Source: Myxococcales bacterium (GTDB taxonomy: Bacteria; Myxococcota_A; Polyangia; Polyangiales; Ga0077539). Taken from it: a stretch of 64,000 bases of DNA. The notes beneath the pieces were generated by a model. The model worked only from the letters and a program-made list of their open reading frames with translations, had not been told where the DNA came from and ran no database searches. A program made the translations under genes and the position numbers. This document shows, piece after piece, positions 45,988-56,087 of this stretch. The DNA is taken from NCBI GenBank assembly GCA_030652255.1, contig JAUSAZ010000106.1:62001-126000 (forward strand), given 5' to 3'. The stretch's first letter is position 1. Every line of letters begins with the position of its first letter.

Positions 45988-46161
45988 GGCCCCCGCGTCG
46001 CCGAAGCGCACCGTGGGCGCGCGGCGGCTGATGCCCGTGCGGTCGGCGAAGACCGCCTGGAGGATGATCCCCGCGGCGAGCATCAGCACCAGGGCGAGGA
46101 CCGTCAGGAGGGCGTAGCGCCCGGAGACCTCGCGGCCGTCGTTGTTGGGTCGGGCGTTCAC
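45973..46161 (-). CDS. Small single-helix membrane protein
   Basis: 62 residues from a GTG at 46161: a polar N-terminus, one clear membrane helix ALLTVLALVLMLAAGIILQA (about 17-36), and a basic then polar tail. It lies 16 bases after the haem-motif membrane protein on the same strand and overlaps the convergent sigma factor by 15 bases. The binding site is poor. Its size and helix suggest a membrane subunit or a small partner of the upstream protein. No family recognised. Confidence 0.6.
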   Translation of the reverse strand: MNARPNNDGREVSGRYALLTVLALVLMLAAGIILQAVFADRTGISRRAPTVRFGDAGASSAR

Positions 46162-46177
46162 GGGCGGGATTAGGGGG

Positions 46178-46654
46178 TCAGCGGAGGGGCGGCGGCAAGG
46201 GCGCGGGGCACGATCGCACCGCGGCGCCAGCGATCCAGCGGGCGAGCGCGCGGGCCTCGCACGAGGCGGCCCCGAAGGCCCCGGCGCCCGCGTGGGCCGC
46301 GCTGGTGGCGCGCAGCCAGAGGGGGCTCTGCGAGGGGTCGCCGCGGCCCGCGAAGGGGCGCACGGCGTCGAGCTCGGCGAGCATCGCCGCGGCGTGGGTG
46401 GGCGACGGGTCGAGGCGCATCGGCGCGGCGCCGCCGTGGCACGCGGGGGTGGCGCAGCCCGCGCGGCGGAGCGCCGGGGCGATGGCCGTGACGTAGCTGC
46501 CCGCGTCGAGGGGCACGGGCGCCTCCGGGGGCGCCGGGCGCGTGACCCACCAGCGGCTGAAGCCCAGCACCGCGAGCACGGCGACCGCGAGCGCGAGCGG
46601 GAGCGCGGGCGACCCGGTGGCCGGGTCGGGGTCTCGGGCGCTCCGTCGTCGCAT
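46178..46654 (-). CDS. Membrane-anchored protein with CxxxxCH (planctomycete-type cytochrome-like)
   Basis: 158 residues. One N-terminal membrane helix (ALPLALAVAVLAVLGFSRWW), then a periplasmic domain. The motif GCATPACHGG is C-x4-C-H, the spacing seen in the planctomycete-type cytochrome c domains that accompany DUF1549/DUF1553 proteins, where GCNxGACHG is common. Other family pieces are PALRRAGC, LDPSPTHAAAML and SPLWLRATSA. A later lone Cys (AASCEARAL) could be a second ligand or disulfide. It is divergent from the plsB-like gene. Haem binding is inferred only. Confidence 0.7.
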   Translation of the reverse strand: MRRRSARDPDPATGSPALPLALAVAVLAVLGFSRWWVTRPAPPEAPVPLDAGSYVTAIAPALRRAGCATPACHGGAAPMRLDPSPTHAAAMLAELDAVRPFAGRGDPSQSPLWLRATSAAHAGAGAFGAASCEARALARWIAGAAVRSCPAPLPPPLR

Positions 46655-46759
46655 CGCCGCGGCAACATCGCACGGATCGCGTGGGCCTCTAAAGGGCCGC
46701 GCGGCGGGAGAGCGTCGCCCTTGTGGACGCGCGGACGGAGGCGGTACGGTCCGCGCGCC

Positions 46760-48346
46760 ATGGCGGAGGCCGCACCGATCTTCCATTTCAACGACGAGCG
46801 GTCCTTCATCGTGGAGGAGGTCGTCGCGCGGGTGTCGCAGGCGACGCGCGACCCGCTGCTGCTGCTCAACGACGCCGCGTGGTGCGAGATCCGCCGGCTC
46901 GAGGCGCGCCCCGGCGACGAGCGCGCGGAGTACGAGCGCTTCCGCGAGCTGGCCCGCTCCCTCGGGCGCATCTCCGAGAGCGAGCGGCGGCGGCGCGTCG
47001 AGGAGGTCGCGCGGCACTACGCGAAGGACATCGCGGGCAACTTCGACCCGCGGGTGTACGCGCTCTCGACGAAGGTGCTGCCCACGGCGCTCTCGCTGCT
47101 GCTCTCCCCGAAGGACCTCTCGCTGGGCCAGCGCGCGAGCGGCAAGCTGCGCGAGCACCTCGTCACGCAGGGCCCCATCGAGCGCATCCGCGCGCTCTCG
47201 CGCCGCGGCACGGTGATCTTCGCCCCGACGCACCTGTCCAACCTCGACTCGGTGGTCTTCGGCTTCGCGCTCGACCGCGAGGGCCTTCCCCCAGCGACCT
47301 ACGGGGCCGGGAAGAACCTCTTCACCAACCCCTTCCTCTCGTACTTCATGCAGAACCTCGGCGCGTACCGCGTCGACCGGCGCATCCGGCACGACCTCTA
47401 CAAGGAGGTGCTGAAGACCTACTCCAGCGTGCTCATCGAGCGCGGGTACCACTCGCTCTTCTTCCCGGGCGGCACGCGGTCGCGCTCGGGCATGGTCGAG
47501 GAGAAGCTCAAGCTCGGGCTGCTCGGCACCGGGGTCGAGGCCTTCGTGCACTCGCTCCGGCGCTCGCACCCGCAGCGGGTGTTCGTCGTGCCCGCGACGA
47601 TCAACTACATGCTCACGCTGGAGGCCTCGACGCTCATCGCCGACTACCTCGCGGAGGTGGGGCGCAACCGCTACATCATCGAGGACGACGAGAGCACCCG
47701 CGTCGAGCGCGTGGTCACCCTCGTCCGCAAGCTGGTGATGACCACCGGGTCGGTGGTCATCCGCTTCGGCGAGCCGATGGACCCCTTCACCAACCGCGTG
47801 CTCGACGACGGCCGCTCGGTCGACCTCCGCGGCCGCACCGTCGACCCCGCGACCTATGTCACCCGCGACGGACATCCCGTCGTCGACGAGGTCCGCGACG
47901 CCCAGTACACGCGCGAGCTCGGCGAGGCCATCTGCCGGACGTACGCGAAGGAGACCGTGCTCCTCGCCTCGCACCTCGTCGCGGGCGCGGCCTTCGGCAA
48001 GCTGCGCGACGCCTTCCCCGGCGACGACCTCTTCAAGGTGCTGCGCCACCGCGACGAGGTGTTCGTCCCGGGCGACGAGATGGAGCGGCGCGTGGCCGAC
48101 CTCGTCGACCGCGCCCGGGCGCTCGAAGACCGCGGCCTCGTGGTGCTCGGCCCGGGCATCCGCGGCGCCCCGGCGTCCGCCGTGCTCGACGCGGCTACGC
48201 GCGCCTGGTCGGGCTACCACACCCACGCCGTGCTGCGTCCCGCGCAGGGGGGCTTCGTGCTCGGCGACACCAACCTCCTGCTCTACTACCAGAACCGCCT
48301 CGCGGTGACCGGCCTCGGGTTCCACCCGGGCCGGCGGAGGGGCTGA
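46760..48346 (+). CDS. Glycerol-3-phosphate acyltransferase-like protein
   Basis: 528 residues of the PlsB/GPAT-type acyltransferase family, which acylates glycerol 3-phosphate or a related alcohol for phospholipid synthesis. Motif I APTHLSNLDSVVFG has His158 and Asp163 in the HX4D arrangement. Motif III reads FFPGGTRSRSG (usually FPEGTRS). Motif IV-like text is VVPATINY. A long C-terminal domain (from about 330) is unusual for short acyltransferases. The start is ATG 46760. It overlaps the gpsA-like gene by TGATG coupling, which supports a G3P-linked role. PlsB itself is about 800 residues, so the exact acceptor is uncertain. Confidence 0.82.
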   Translation: MAEAAPIFHFNDERSFIVEEVVARVSQATRDPLLLLNDAAWCEIRRLEARPGDERAEYERFRELARSLGRISESERRRRVEEVARHYAKDIAGNFDPRVYALSTKVLPTALSLLLSPKDLSLGQRASGKLREHLVTQGPIERIRALSRRGTVIFAPTHLSNLDSVVFGFALDREGLPPATYGAGKNLFTNPFLSYFMQNLGAYRVDRRIRHDLYKEVLKTYSSVLIERGYHSLFFPGGTRSRSGMVEEKLKLGLLGTGVEAFVHSLRRSHPQRVFVVPATINYMLTLEASTLIADYLAEVGRNRYIIEDDESTRVERVVTLVRKLVMTTGSVVIRFGEPMDPFTNRVLDDGRSVDLRGRTVDPATYVTRDGHPVVDEVRDAQYTRELGEAICRTYAKETVLLASHLVAGAAFGKLRDAFPGDDLFKVLRHRDEVFVPGDEMERRVADLVDRARALEDRGLVVLGPGIRGAPASAVLDAATRAWSGYHTHAVLRPAQGGFVLGDTNLLLYYQNRLAVTGLGFHPGRRRG

Positions 48347-49293
48347 TGAACGACCACCACCCGACCCCGGTCGGCATCCTCGGCGGCGGGCGCTGGGGCC
48401 TCGCGCTGGCCTGCGCCGTCGCGCGCAACGGCCACCCCACCCTCCTGCACTCGCGCCGCGCCGAGCGCCCCGACGGGCTCCCCGCGGAGGTCGCGGTCAC
48501 CGCCGACCTCGCGGCGCTCGCCCGCCACGCGCGCCTGCTGCTGGTCGCGGTGCCGTCGGACGTCGTGCGCGAGGTGGCGCGCTCGCTCGGCGACGTGGTC
48601 GACGGCGCGCACTTCCTGGTGCACGGCATCCGCGGGCTCTCCGGCGAGGGGCTCACGCCCATCTCCGAGGTGCTGCGCGAGGAGACCCCCTGCCGCCGCG
48701 TCGGCGCGCTCGGGGGCCCCGCGCTGGCCGACGACCTCATCGTGGGCCGCGCCTCGGTGCTCGCGGTGGCGTCGCGCTACCCCGAGGTGACCGACGCCGT
48801 GCGCGCCGCGCTGCAGGGCCCGCTCATGCGCGTCTCGGTGAGCCACGACCTGGTCGGCCTGGAGTGGTCGAGCGCGCTCAACGGGGCCCTCTTCGTCGCG
48901 CTGGGCTACGCGCGCGCCATCGGCGTGACCCCGGCGCTGCTCGGGGGGTTCCTCACCCGCGGGCTGCACGAGGCGGCGCGCATCGCGGTGGCCGCGGGCG
49001 CCGAGGAGAAGAGCCTCTTCGGCGTGGCGGGCGTCGGCGACCTGCTCGCCGCCATGAGCCAGGACGACCGGCCGGAGTGCCAGCTCGGCGCCGCGCTCGC
49101 GGGGGGCGCCACGCTGGCCGAGGCGCAGGCGCGCTCGGCGCTGCGCGTGGAGGCCGCCACGCTGGTCCCGCGGGTGGTGGCCTTCGCGAAGGAGCACCGC
49201 GTGGAGGCGACCATCTTCGCGACCATCGAGGCCGTGTTCAGCGGACGCGTGACCCGCGATGCGGTGCTCTCGGGGCTGATGCAGCGGCGCTAG
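48346..49293 (+). CDS. Glycerol-3-phosphate dehydrogenase-like protein lacking the catalytic Lys
   Basis: 315 residues with the GpsA fold: NAD loop VGILGGGRWG (9-18), then LGGPALADDLIVGR and GVAGVGDLLA. In active GpsA the first helix of the second domain begins ALKN with the catalytic Lys; here it reads ALNG, with Asn179 at that place. The phosphate-binding NR(x)FG region reads RPECQLG, so the Arg is also lost. Either the protein has another substrate or it is inactive and regulates the coupled acyltransferase. The start overlaps the previous stop, with GGCGGAGG just upstream. Fold certain, activity doubtful. Confidence 0.82.
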   Translation: MNDHHPTPVGILGGGRWGLALACAVARNGHPTLLHSRRAERPDGLPAEVAVTADLAALARHARLLLVAVPSDVVREVARSLGDVVDGAHFLVHGIRGLSGEGLTPISEVLREETPCRRVGALGGPALADDLIVGRASVLAVASRYPEVTDAVRAALQGPLMRVSVSHDLVGLEWSSALNGALFVALGYARAIGVTPALLGGFLTRGLHEAARIAVAAGAEEKSLFGVAGVGDLLAAMSQDDRPECQLGAALAGGATLAEAQARSALRVEAATLVPRVVAFAKEHRVEATIFATIEAVFSGRVTRDAVLSGLMQRR

Positions 49294-49343
49294 TCCGGGG
49301 GCCCGTCGCCGTGGCACCGTCGCAGGGGAATGGAGGTCCCCCG

Positions 49344-49784
49344 ATGACCATGCGTCGACCGCTCCGCCCTGCGTTCATCCTCACCACCACCCTCGCGGCG
49401 GAGTGCCTCGCGGGCGCCGACGCCCACGCCCAGGGCCTCCGCCCCAACTCCTCCCGCTGCCCCGCGACGGCGCCCCCCAGCGGCGGCGCCTGCGACCGCC
49501 CGCGCCTCCAGTGCAACTACCGCCCGTGCGTGAGCTACTTCACGCAGCGCTACACCTGCCTCGCCAGCACGCGCCGCTGGAGCCTCGTCGAGGCGACCTG
49601 CAACCCGCCATCGCCGCCTCCACCTCCACCTCCTCCGCCGCCGCCGCCGCCGGTCAATATGCCGCCGCGTAATCCGCCGCCGCCGCCGATTATCCCGCGC
49701 GGTATGGAGCCTCCGTCGCCGCTGGAGGAGACGCCAGCGCCGCCGGTGATCTACCGCAACCCGCCGCCTCCGCGATCGCGCTGA
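49344..49784 (+). CDS. Secreted proline-rich protein
   Basis: 146 residues. A signal peptide (MTMRRPLRPAFILTTTLAAE then AGADAHAQG, cleaved near the last Ala) is followed by a Cys-rich domain with six or so Cys (SSRCPATAP, ACDRPRLQCNYRPC, YTCLAS) and a polyproline tail of thirteen Pro in a row with further PPP blocks. GGAGGT five bases upstream sets the start. The tail may span the cell wall or bind a partner and would need EF-P for translation. Unknown function. Confidence 0.72.
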   Translation: MTMRRPLRPAFILTTTLAAECLAGADAHAQGLRPNSSRCPATAPPSGGACDRPRLQCNYRPCVSYFTQRYTCLASTRRWSLVEATCNPPSPPPPPPPPPPPPPVNMPPRNPPPPPIIPRGMEPPSPLEETPAPPVIYRNPPPPRSR

Positions 49785-50090
49785 CAGCCTCGCCCGCGAG
49801 GGGATGTGGGTGGTGTGCGCGATCGGCGACGAGGTCACCGCGGGGGGCACATGGTGAGATTCGTCACTATATTTTTGACCCCCTCGGGCGGGTCGTAGAG
49901 AAGGGATTCCTCAGCGCGCGCTGGAGCCCACCTGACACTGGAGCTCCGGTCTCGAACTGAAAGAATCACAGGGTTGGGACGGTCGGTCGTTGTGGCGTCG
50001 CGCTCGGGAAGCGACACCTCCACGCGATGGCCGTCCTCCGCCCGCACGGACGAGTGCGGGCACACCGATCTGTTTGGGAGGACCGCGACC
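49785..50090. other. Intergenic region before the region-4 regulator
   Basis: 306 bases without a gene. There is a notably AT-rich patch TATATTTTTG at about 49869 and a GACCC...GGGTC stem just after it, and an exact inverted repeat at 50040-50061. The stem is not followed by T residues on either strand, so it is not a terminator. The AT patch could be a -10 element for the next gene. Confidence 0.4.
50040..50061. promoter_or_regulatory. Perfect 8-bp inverted repeat 30 bases before the regulator start
   Basis: GCCCGCAC-GGACGA-GTGCGGGC, exact arms with a six-base loop. It could be an operator, perhaps autoregulatory, or a leader hairpin. GC-rich arms make chance possible. Confidence 0.4.
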
Positions 50091-50614
<524 letters not shown>

Positions 50615-50627
<13 letters not shown>

Positions 50628-52216
50628 GCCGCGAACACGTACACCCAGCCGATCTCCATCTCCCTCGCCGCGAAGCGCGGCACCGTCACCCCCCGAAGCG
50701 CCTCCGCCACGCACCGCCCGGCCTCCGAGCGGCTCACCGGCTCGCCGACGCGCACCGCGCGCACGGTGCCATCGCCGCGCGCCGTGAGCGTCACCGGCGC
50801 CTGGCCGAAGAAGGCCGGGCCGAGGCAGGCTCGCACCCGCGGCGCGAAGCCCACCATCACCGCGCGCTGCGTCGTCGCAGAGAGCCGCAGCGGCAGGGCG
50901 GGCTCATCGGGGCCGGCGCGCCCGCGCATCCGTGCGCTCACCTCGGCGGGCGGCGGCGCTGCGGTGGCGATCACCCCCGCGTCGACGAGCGGTGGCCGAC
51001 CGACCCGTCGCGGCGCGGCGCGATGGGCAGCGGGCGCCGGGCGGAGCTTCGTCCACGCCGCCACGCCGACCCCGGCGAACGCGACGAGCGCGAGCGCCAC
51101 CCAGCGCCAGGACGCGGCCCGCGGCGGCAGCGTGGCAGGCAGCGAGGGAGTGAGCGGAGGCGGCGCCTCGGAGAACACCTCGTCCCCGGCATCGCCGAAG
51201 AGCGCGTCGAGGCCCGGCGCGAGCGGCACGGCGACCGGGCCCGCGGGCGCCGAGGCGAGGGTGTCGGTGGCCTCGAGCGGCGGCGGGGGCAGGTCGTCGA
51301 GGCTGATCGTCGGGTCCTGCTCGCCGGCGGCGTCGATGGCGTCGCGCAGGGCCTTCGCGCTGGCGATGCGATCGGCGGGCGACTTGGCGAGGCAGCGGTG
51401 CACCAGCTCGGTCCACGCCGCGGGGAGGTCGGGGCGGAGCGACCCGAGCGGCGTCGGCTGCTCCATCGCGACCGCGACGATCACCGCGGCGGGCCCGACC
51501 CCGCGGAAGGGCCGCACCCCCGCGAGCATCTCGTAGAGGAGCACCCCGATGGACCAGAGGTCCGCCCGGGCCTCGACGGACTGCGCGCCGCGGGCCTGCT
51601 CCGGGGCCATGTAGTCGGGCGTCCCGAGCAGCATCCCGTCGCGGGTGAGCGGGGCGCCCTCGTCGTCGCGGGCGTCCCGCCGGTCGAGCTTCGAGATGCC
51701 GAAATCGATGAGCTTGGGCACCTCGATTCCGTCGGCGCCGCGGGCCAGCATCACGTTGCCGGGCTTGAGGTCGCGGTGCACCACCCCTTGCGCGTGCGCC
51801 GCGCCGAGGCCGTCGAGCACCGGGCCGATCACCGCCCGCACCTCCTGGGTGCTCATCCGCCGCCGCGCGCGCATCCGGGCGCGCAGGTCGTCCCCCTCCA
51901 GGAACTCCTCGATCAGGTACAGCCGCTCGCTCTCCGGGTCGACGCCGACGTCGATGACCTCCACCACGTTGGGGTGCGTCACCCGCGACGTCGCCTTCGC
52001 TTCGCGCACGAGGCGCTCCGCGAGGCCGCGCAGCTCCCTCGCATCGCGCAGGAGCAGCTTCACCGCGAAGCGACGACCGGTGAGCTCGTGCGTGGCCTCG
52101 TACACGGCCCCGTGACCGCCGACGCCGACGACCTTCAGCAGTCGGTAGCGCGACGCGATGAGCCGCCCCACCCAGCGGCTCGACTGCTCGGCGAGGGCCT
52201 CCGGGAGCTCGCTCAT
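50615..52216 (-). CDS. Ser/Thr protein kinase with membrane helix and AgmX-like domain
   Basis: 533 residues. A complete Hanks-type kinase: glycine loop GVGGHG (31-36), Lys53 in [14 protein letters not shown] (147-154), DFG (171-173) and [11 protein letters not shown] Pro/Ala linker leads to one membrane helix (about 373-392, [19 protein letters not shown]). The outer C-terminal part ([19 protein letters not shown] ... [16 protein letters not shown]) resembles the AgmX/PglI TonB-like domain often fused to myxobacterial kinases. The ATG overlaps the stop of the pseudokinase gene by four bases. It is the third gene of the mcm operon. An active kinase in the cytoplasm is expected. Confidence 0.92.
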
Positions 52217-54246
52217 CGCACCGTCGGGGCGACCGTCGCCGGGGCCGCGGGCTCACGCGACGACGCCATCACGCCGATGAGGAAGGCCAGGGCCGCGGCG
52301 AGCACGGCGAGCCCGACGAGCAGCGCCGTGGAGGGCCGACGGGCCGCGGGCTGCGTTCGCTCGGGCGGCGTGGTGTTGCCGTCCCAGGCACGCGCGTCAC
52401 CACGACCGGCGGCCGCGACGAGGGCGAAGGGGTCGGCCGGGCCGCGGGCGGGCGCCGCCGAGGCGTAGGTCGGCGGCGCCGCGTAGGCGGGCGGCGCGGG
52501 GTACGCGGGCGGCGCGGCGAAGGGCGATGGCGCCGCGTGCGGCAGGGCCTGGTACGAGACGGGCTGGAGGTTGGACGTGCTGTCCCACGAGCCGGGATGG
52601 ACCGGCGCGGCGTACGCAGCGAGCGCCGCGGCGACCTCCGGAGGGACGGCGTCGAGCGAGAGGGGCATCGTGGCGTCGACGAGCTGGAGGGTGCTGGGGT
52701 GCGCGCTCATCGCGGGCGTGGGGAAGGGCGCCGCGGGCCCCGCCGTCCATCGCCCCGACGACCCGTGCGGGGGCAGCGGGGGCGCAGGCGGCACCGGCAG
52801 CGGGAGCGACGCCATGCGGGTGTGCTCGACGTGCTCGAAGGGCGACTGCACCGTGCGGTCGGCCTGGTCGAGCGTGACCATCGCGGGGTGGGCCGGCGGC
52901 CGCGACGGGAGGTGGTGGGCGCCGGAGGGGATGTCGTGCGCCATCGTCGGCGCCTCGACGTCGGCGAAGGTCGGCGGCTCGTCCGAGGGGAGCGCGATGT
53001 CCTGCCGCGTCGACTGCGCGTCGTCGAGGGAGACCCGCCCCGCGGCCGTCGCGCCCGGGCCGAAGTTACGGTGGTCGATGCCTGCGGTGGCGCGGCGCGG
53101 CCGCACCGATCCCGTGTCGGGCCGGTGGGCGCCGAGCACCGCCGCCACGCCGAGCTGCATCCCCGTGGGCACCGGCGGCGGCCCCGCGGGCGCGTGCGCC
53201 ACCGGCGCCGGGGCGGGCGCGTACGGGGCCGGGGCCGGGGCCGGGGGAGCGACCGGGACCGCGAGCGAGAGCGCGGCCACCGGCGGCGCGATGGGCTGCA
53301 GCGTCGGGAGCGCCATCGGGACCACGGGCGCGAGCGCGACCGCGCCCTCGTCGGCGGACGCGGCGACGCCCCAGGACGCCGCGCGCAGGAGCTCTCGCAG
53401 GCGCTCGGCGTCGGCGGGCCGGGCCTCGGGGCGGCGGGCGAGGGCCTGCGCGAGCGCCTCCCAGACGGAGGGGTGCACGTCGGCCCGCAGCGCCGTGATG
53501 GCGCTGTGCACCTCGCCCTCGCGCTGCGACACGAAGTGCCCCCAGCTCCGGTGCCCGCGCGGCCGCACCGCCTCGGGCACCAGCATGCGGACGATGAGCA
53601 CCGCCGCGGCGAAGACATCCGCCGCGGGGTTGCGCAGCGCGGGCTCGCGGGCGTGTTCGGGCGCGGCGTACTCCGACGGGTTGGCGTCGACGAGCGCCGA
53701 CAGCGCGGAGGAGTCCTTCTCGGCGGAGAGCCCGAAGTCGATCACCCGCACCTCCGGCTCGCGGCCCTCGGCGAGGCGCACCCGCACCGCGTCGTGGTGC
53801 ACGGCGCCGTGCACCAGCGAGCCCGGCGACCGCTGCCGGTGGCCCGCGCCGATGGCGGCGAGCAGGCGGTCGGCGAGGGTGAGCACCGCGCGCAGGGAGG
53901 TGGGCTCGCCGGTGGCGCGGGCCGCGGTGAGCCACTCGCCCAGGCTGACGCCCTCCCAGGCCTCGTAGACCACGAAGGGCTGCGCGCCGGCGGTGTTCAC
54001 CTCGACGAGCGGGAGCACGCCCGGGTGCTGCAACTTCGCGATGCGATCGCCCAGGAGCTTGAGCGCGCCCATGCGCTCCGCGCGGCGGGTGGTGGGCGCC
54101 GGCAGGAGCTTCACGGTCACCGCGGCCCGCTGGCGCTGCAGGTCGACGGCGCGCCAGACCTCGCCGACGCCCCAGTTGGTGAGCCTCGCCTCCAGGCGAT
54201 AGCGACCCTCCAGGGTAGAACCGGCGGCGCGGTCCGAGACGTTCAC
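52213..54246 (-). CDS. Pseudokinase with long Pro/Ala linker and C-terminal membrane helix
   Basis: 677 residues from a GTG at 54246 with GGAG about eight bases upstream, two bases after the mcm stop. A kinase-like fold is evident: Lys46 in VTVKLLP, the C-lobe SEYAAPEHAREP (APE motif) and DFG at 170-172 (VIDFGLS). But the glycine loop reads NWGVGE, and the HRD loop reads HGAVHHDAV (146-154), so the catalytic Asp, Lys and Asn are lost. A low-complexity region (about 330-630) with many Thr-Pro-type sites, such as LDQADRT and EAPTMAHD, and a membrane helix LLVGLAVLAAALAFLIGVM follow. It is likely a scaffold or substrate of the adjacent kinase. Confidence 0.87.
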   Translation of the reverse strand: MNVSDRAAGSTLEGRYRLEARLTNWGVGEVWRAVDLQRQRAAVTVKLLPAPTTRRAERMGALKLLGDRIAKLQHPGVLPLVEVNTAGAQPFVVYEAWEGVSLGEWLTAARATGEPTSLRAVLTLADRLLAAIGAGHRQRSPGSLVHGAVHHDAVRVRLAEGREPEVRVIDFGLSAEKDSSALSALVDANPSEYAAPEHAREPALRNPAADVFAAAVLIVRMLVPEAVRPRGHRSWGHFVSQREGEVHSAITALRADVHPSVWEALAQALARRPEARPADAERLRELLRAASWGVAASADEGAVALAPVVPMALPTLQPIAPPVAALSLAVPVAPPAPAPAPYAPAPAPVAHAPAGPPPVPTGMQLGVAAVLGAHRPDTGSVRPRRATAGIDHRNFGPGATAAGRVSLDDAQSTRQDIALPSDEPPTFADVEAPTMAHDIPSGAHHLPSRPPAHPAMVTLDQADRTVQSPFEHVEHTRMASLPLPVPPAPPLPPHGSSGRWTAGPAAPFPTPAMSAHPSTLQLVDATMPLSLDAVPPEVAAALAAYAAPVHPGSWDSTSNLQPVSYQALPHAAPSPFAAPPAYPAPPAYAAPPTYASAAPARGPADPFALVAAAGRGDARAWDGNTTPPERTQPAARRPSTALLVGLAVLAAALAFLIGVMASSREPAAPATVAPTVR

Positions 54247-54248
54247 TC

Positions 54249-55994
<1,746 letters not shown>

Positions 55995-56087
55995 GGGTCG
56001 TGACCTCGGTCGTGATCGGAAGGGACGCCGCGGGAAATCTGGCACGCGGGTCTGTCCAACGACAAGGCCCGTGTCGCGCCGCCGACG

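Noticed and set aside
49865-49890. TATATTTTTG followed by a GC stem as a terminator
   Set aside because: The T-run precedes the stem on the plus strand, and the minus strand has A residues after it, so neither strand has the terminator order.
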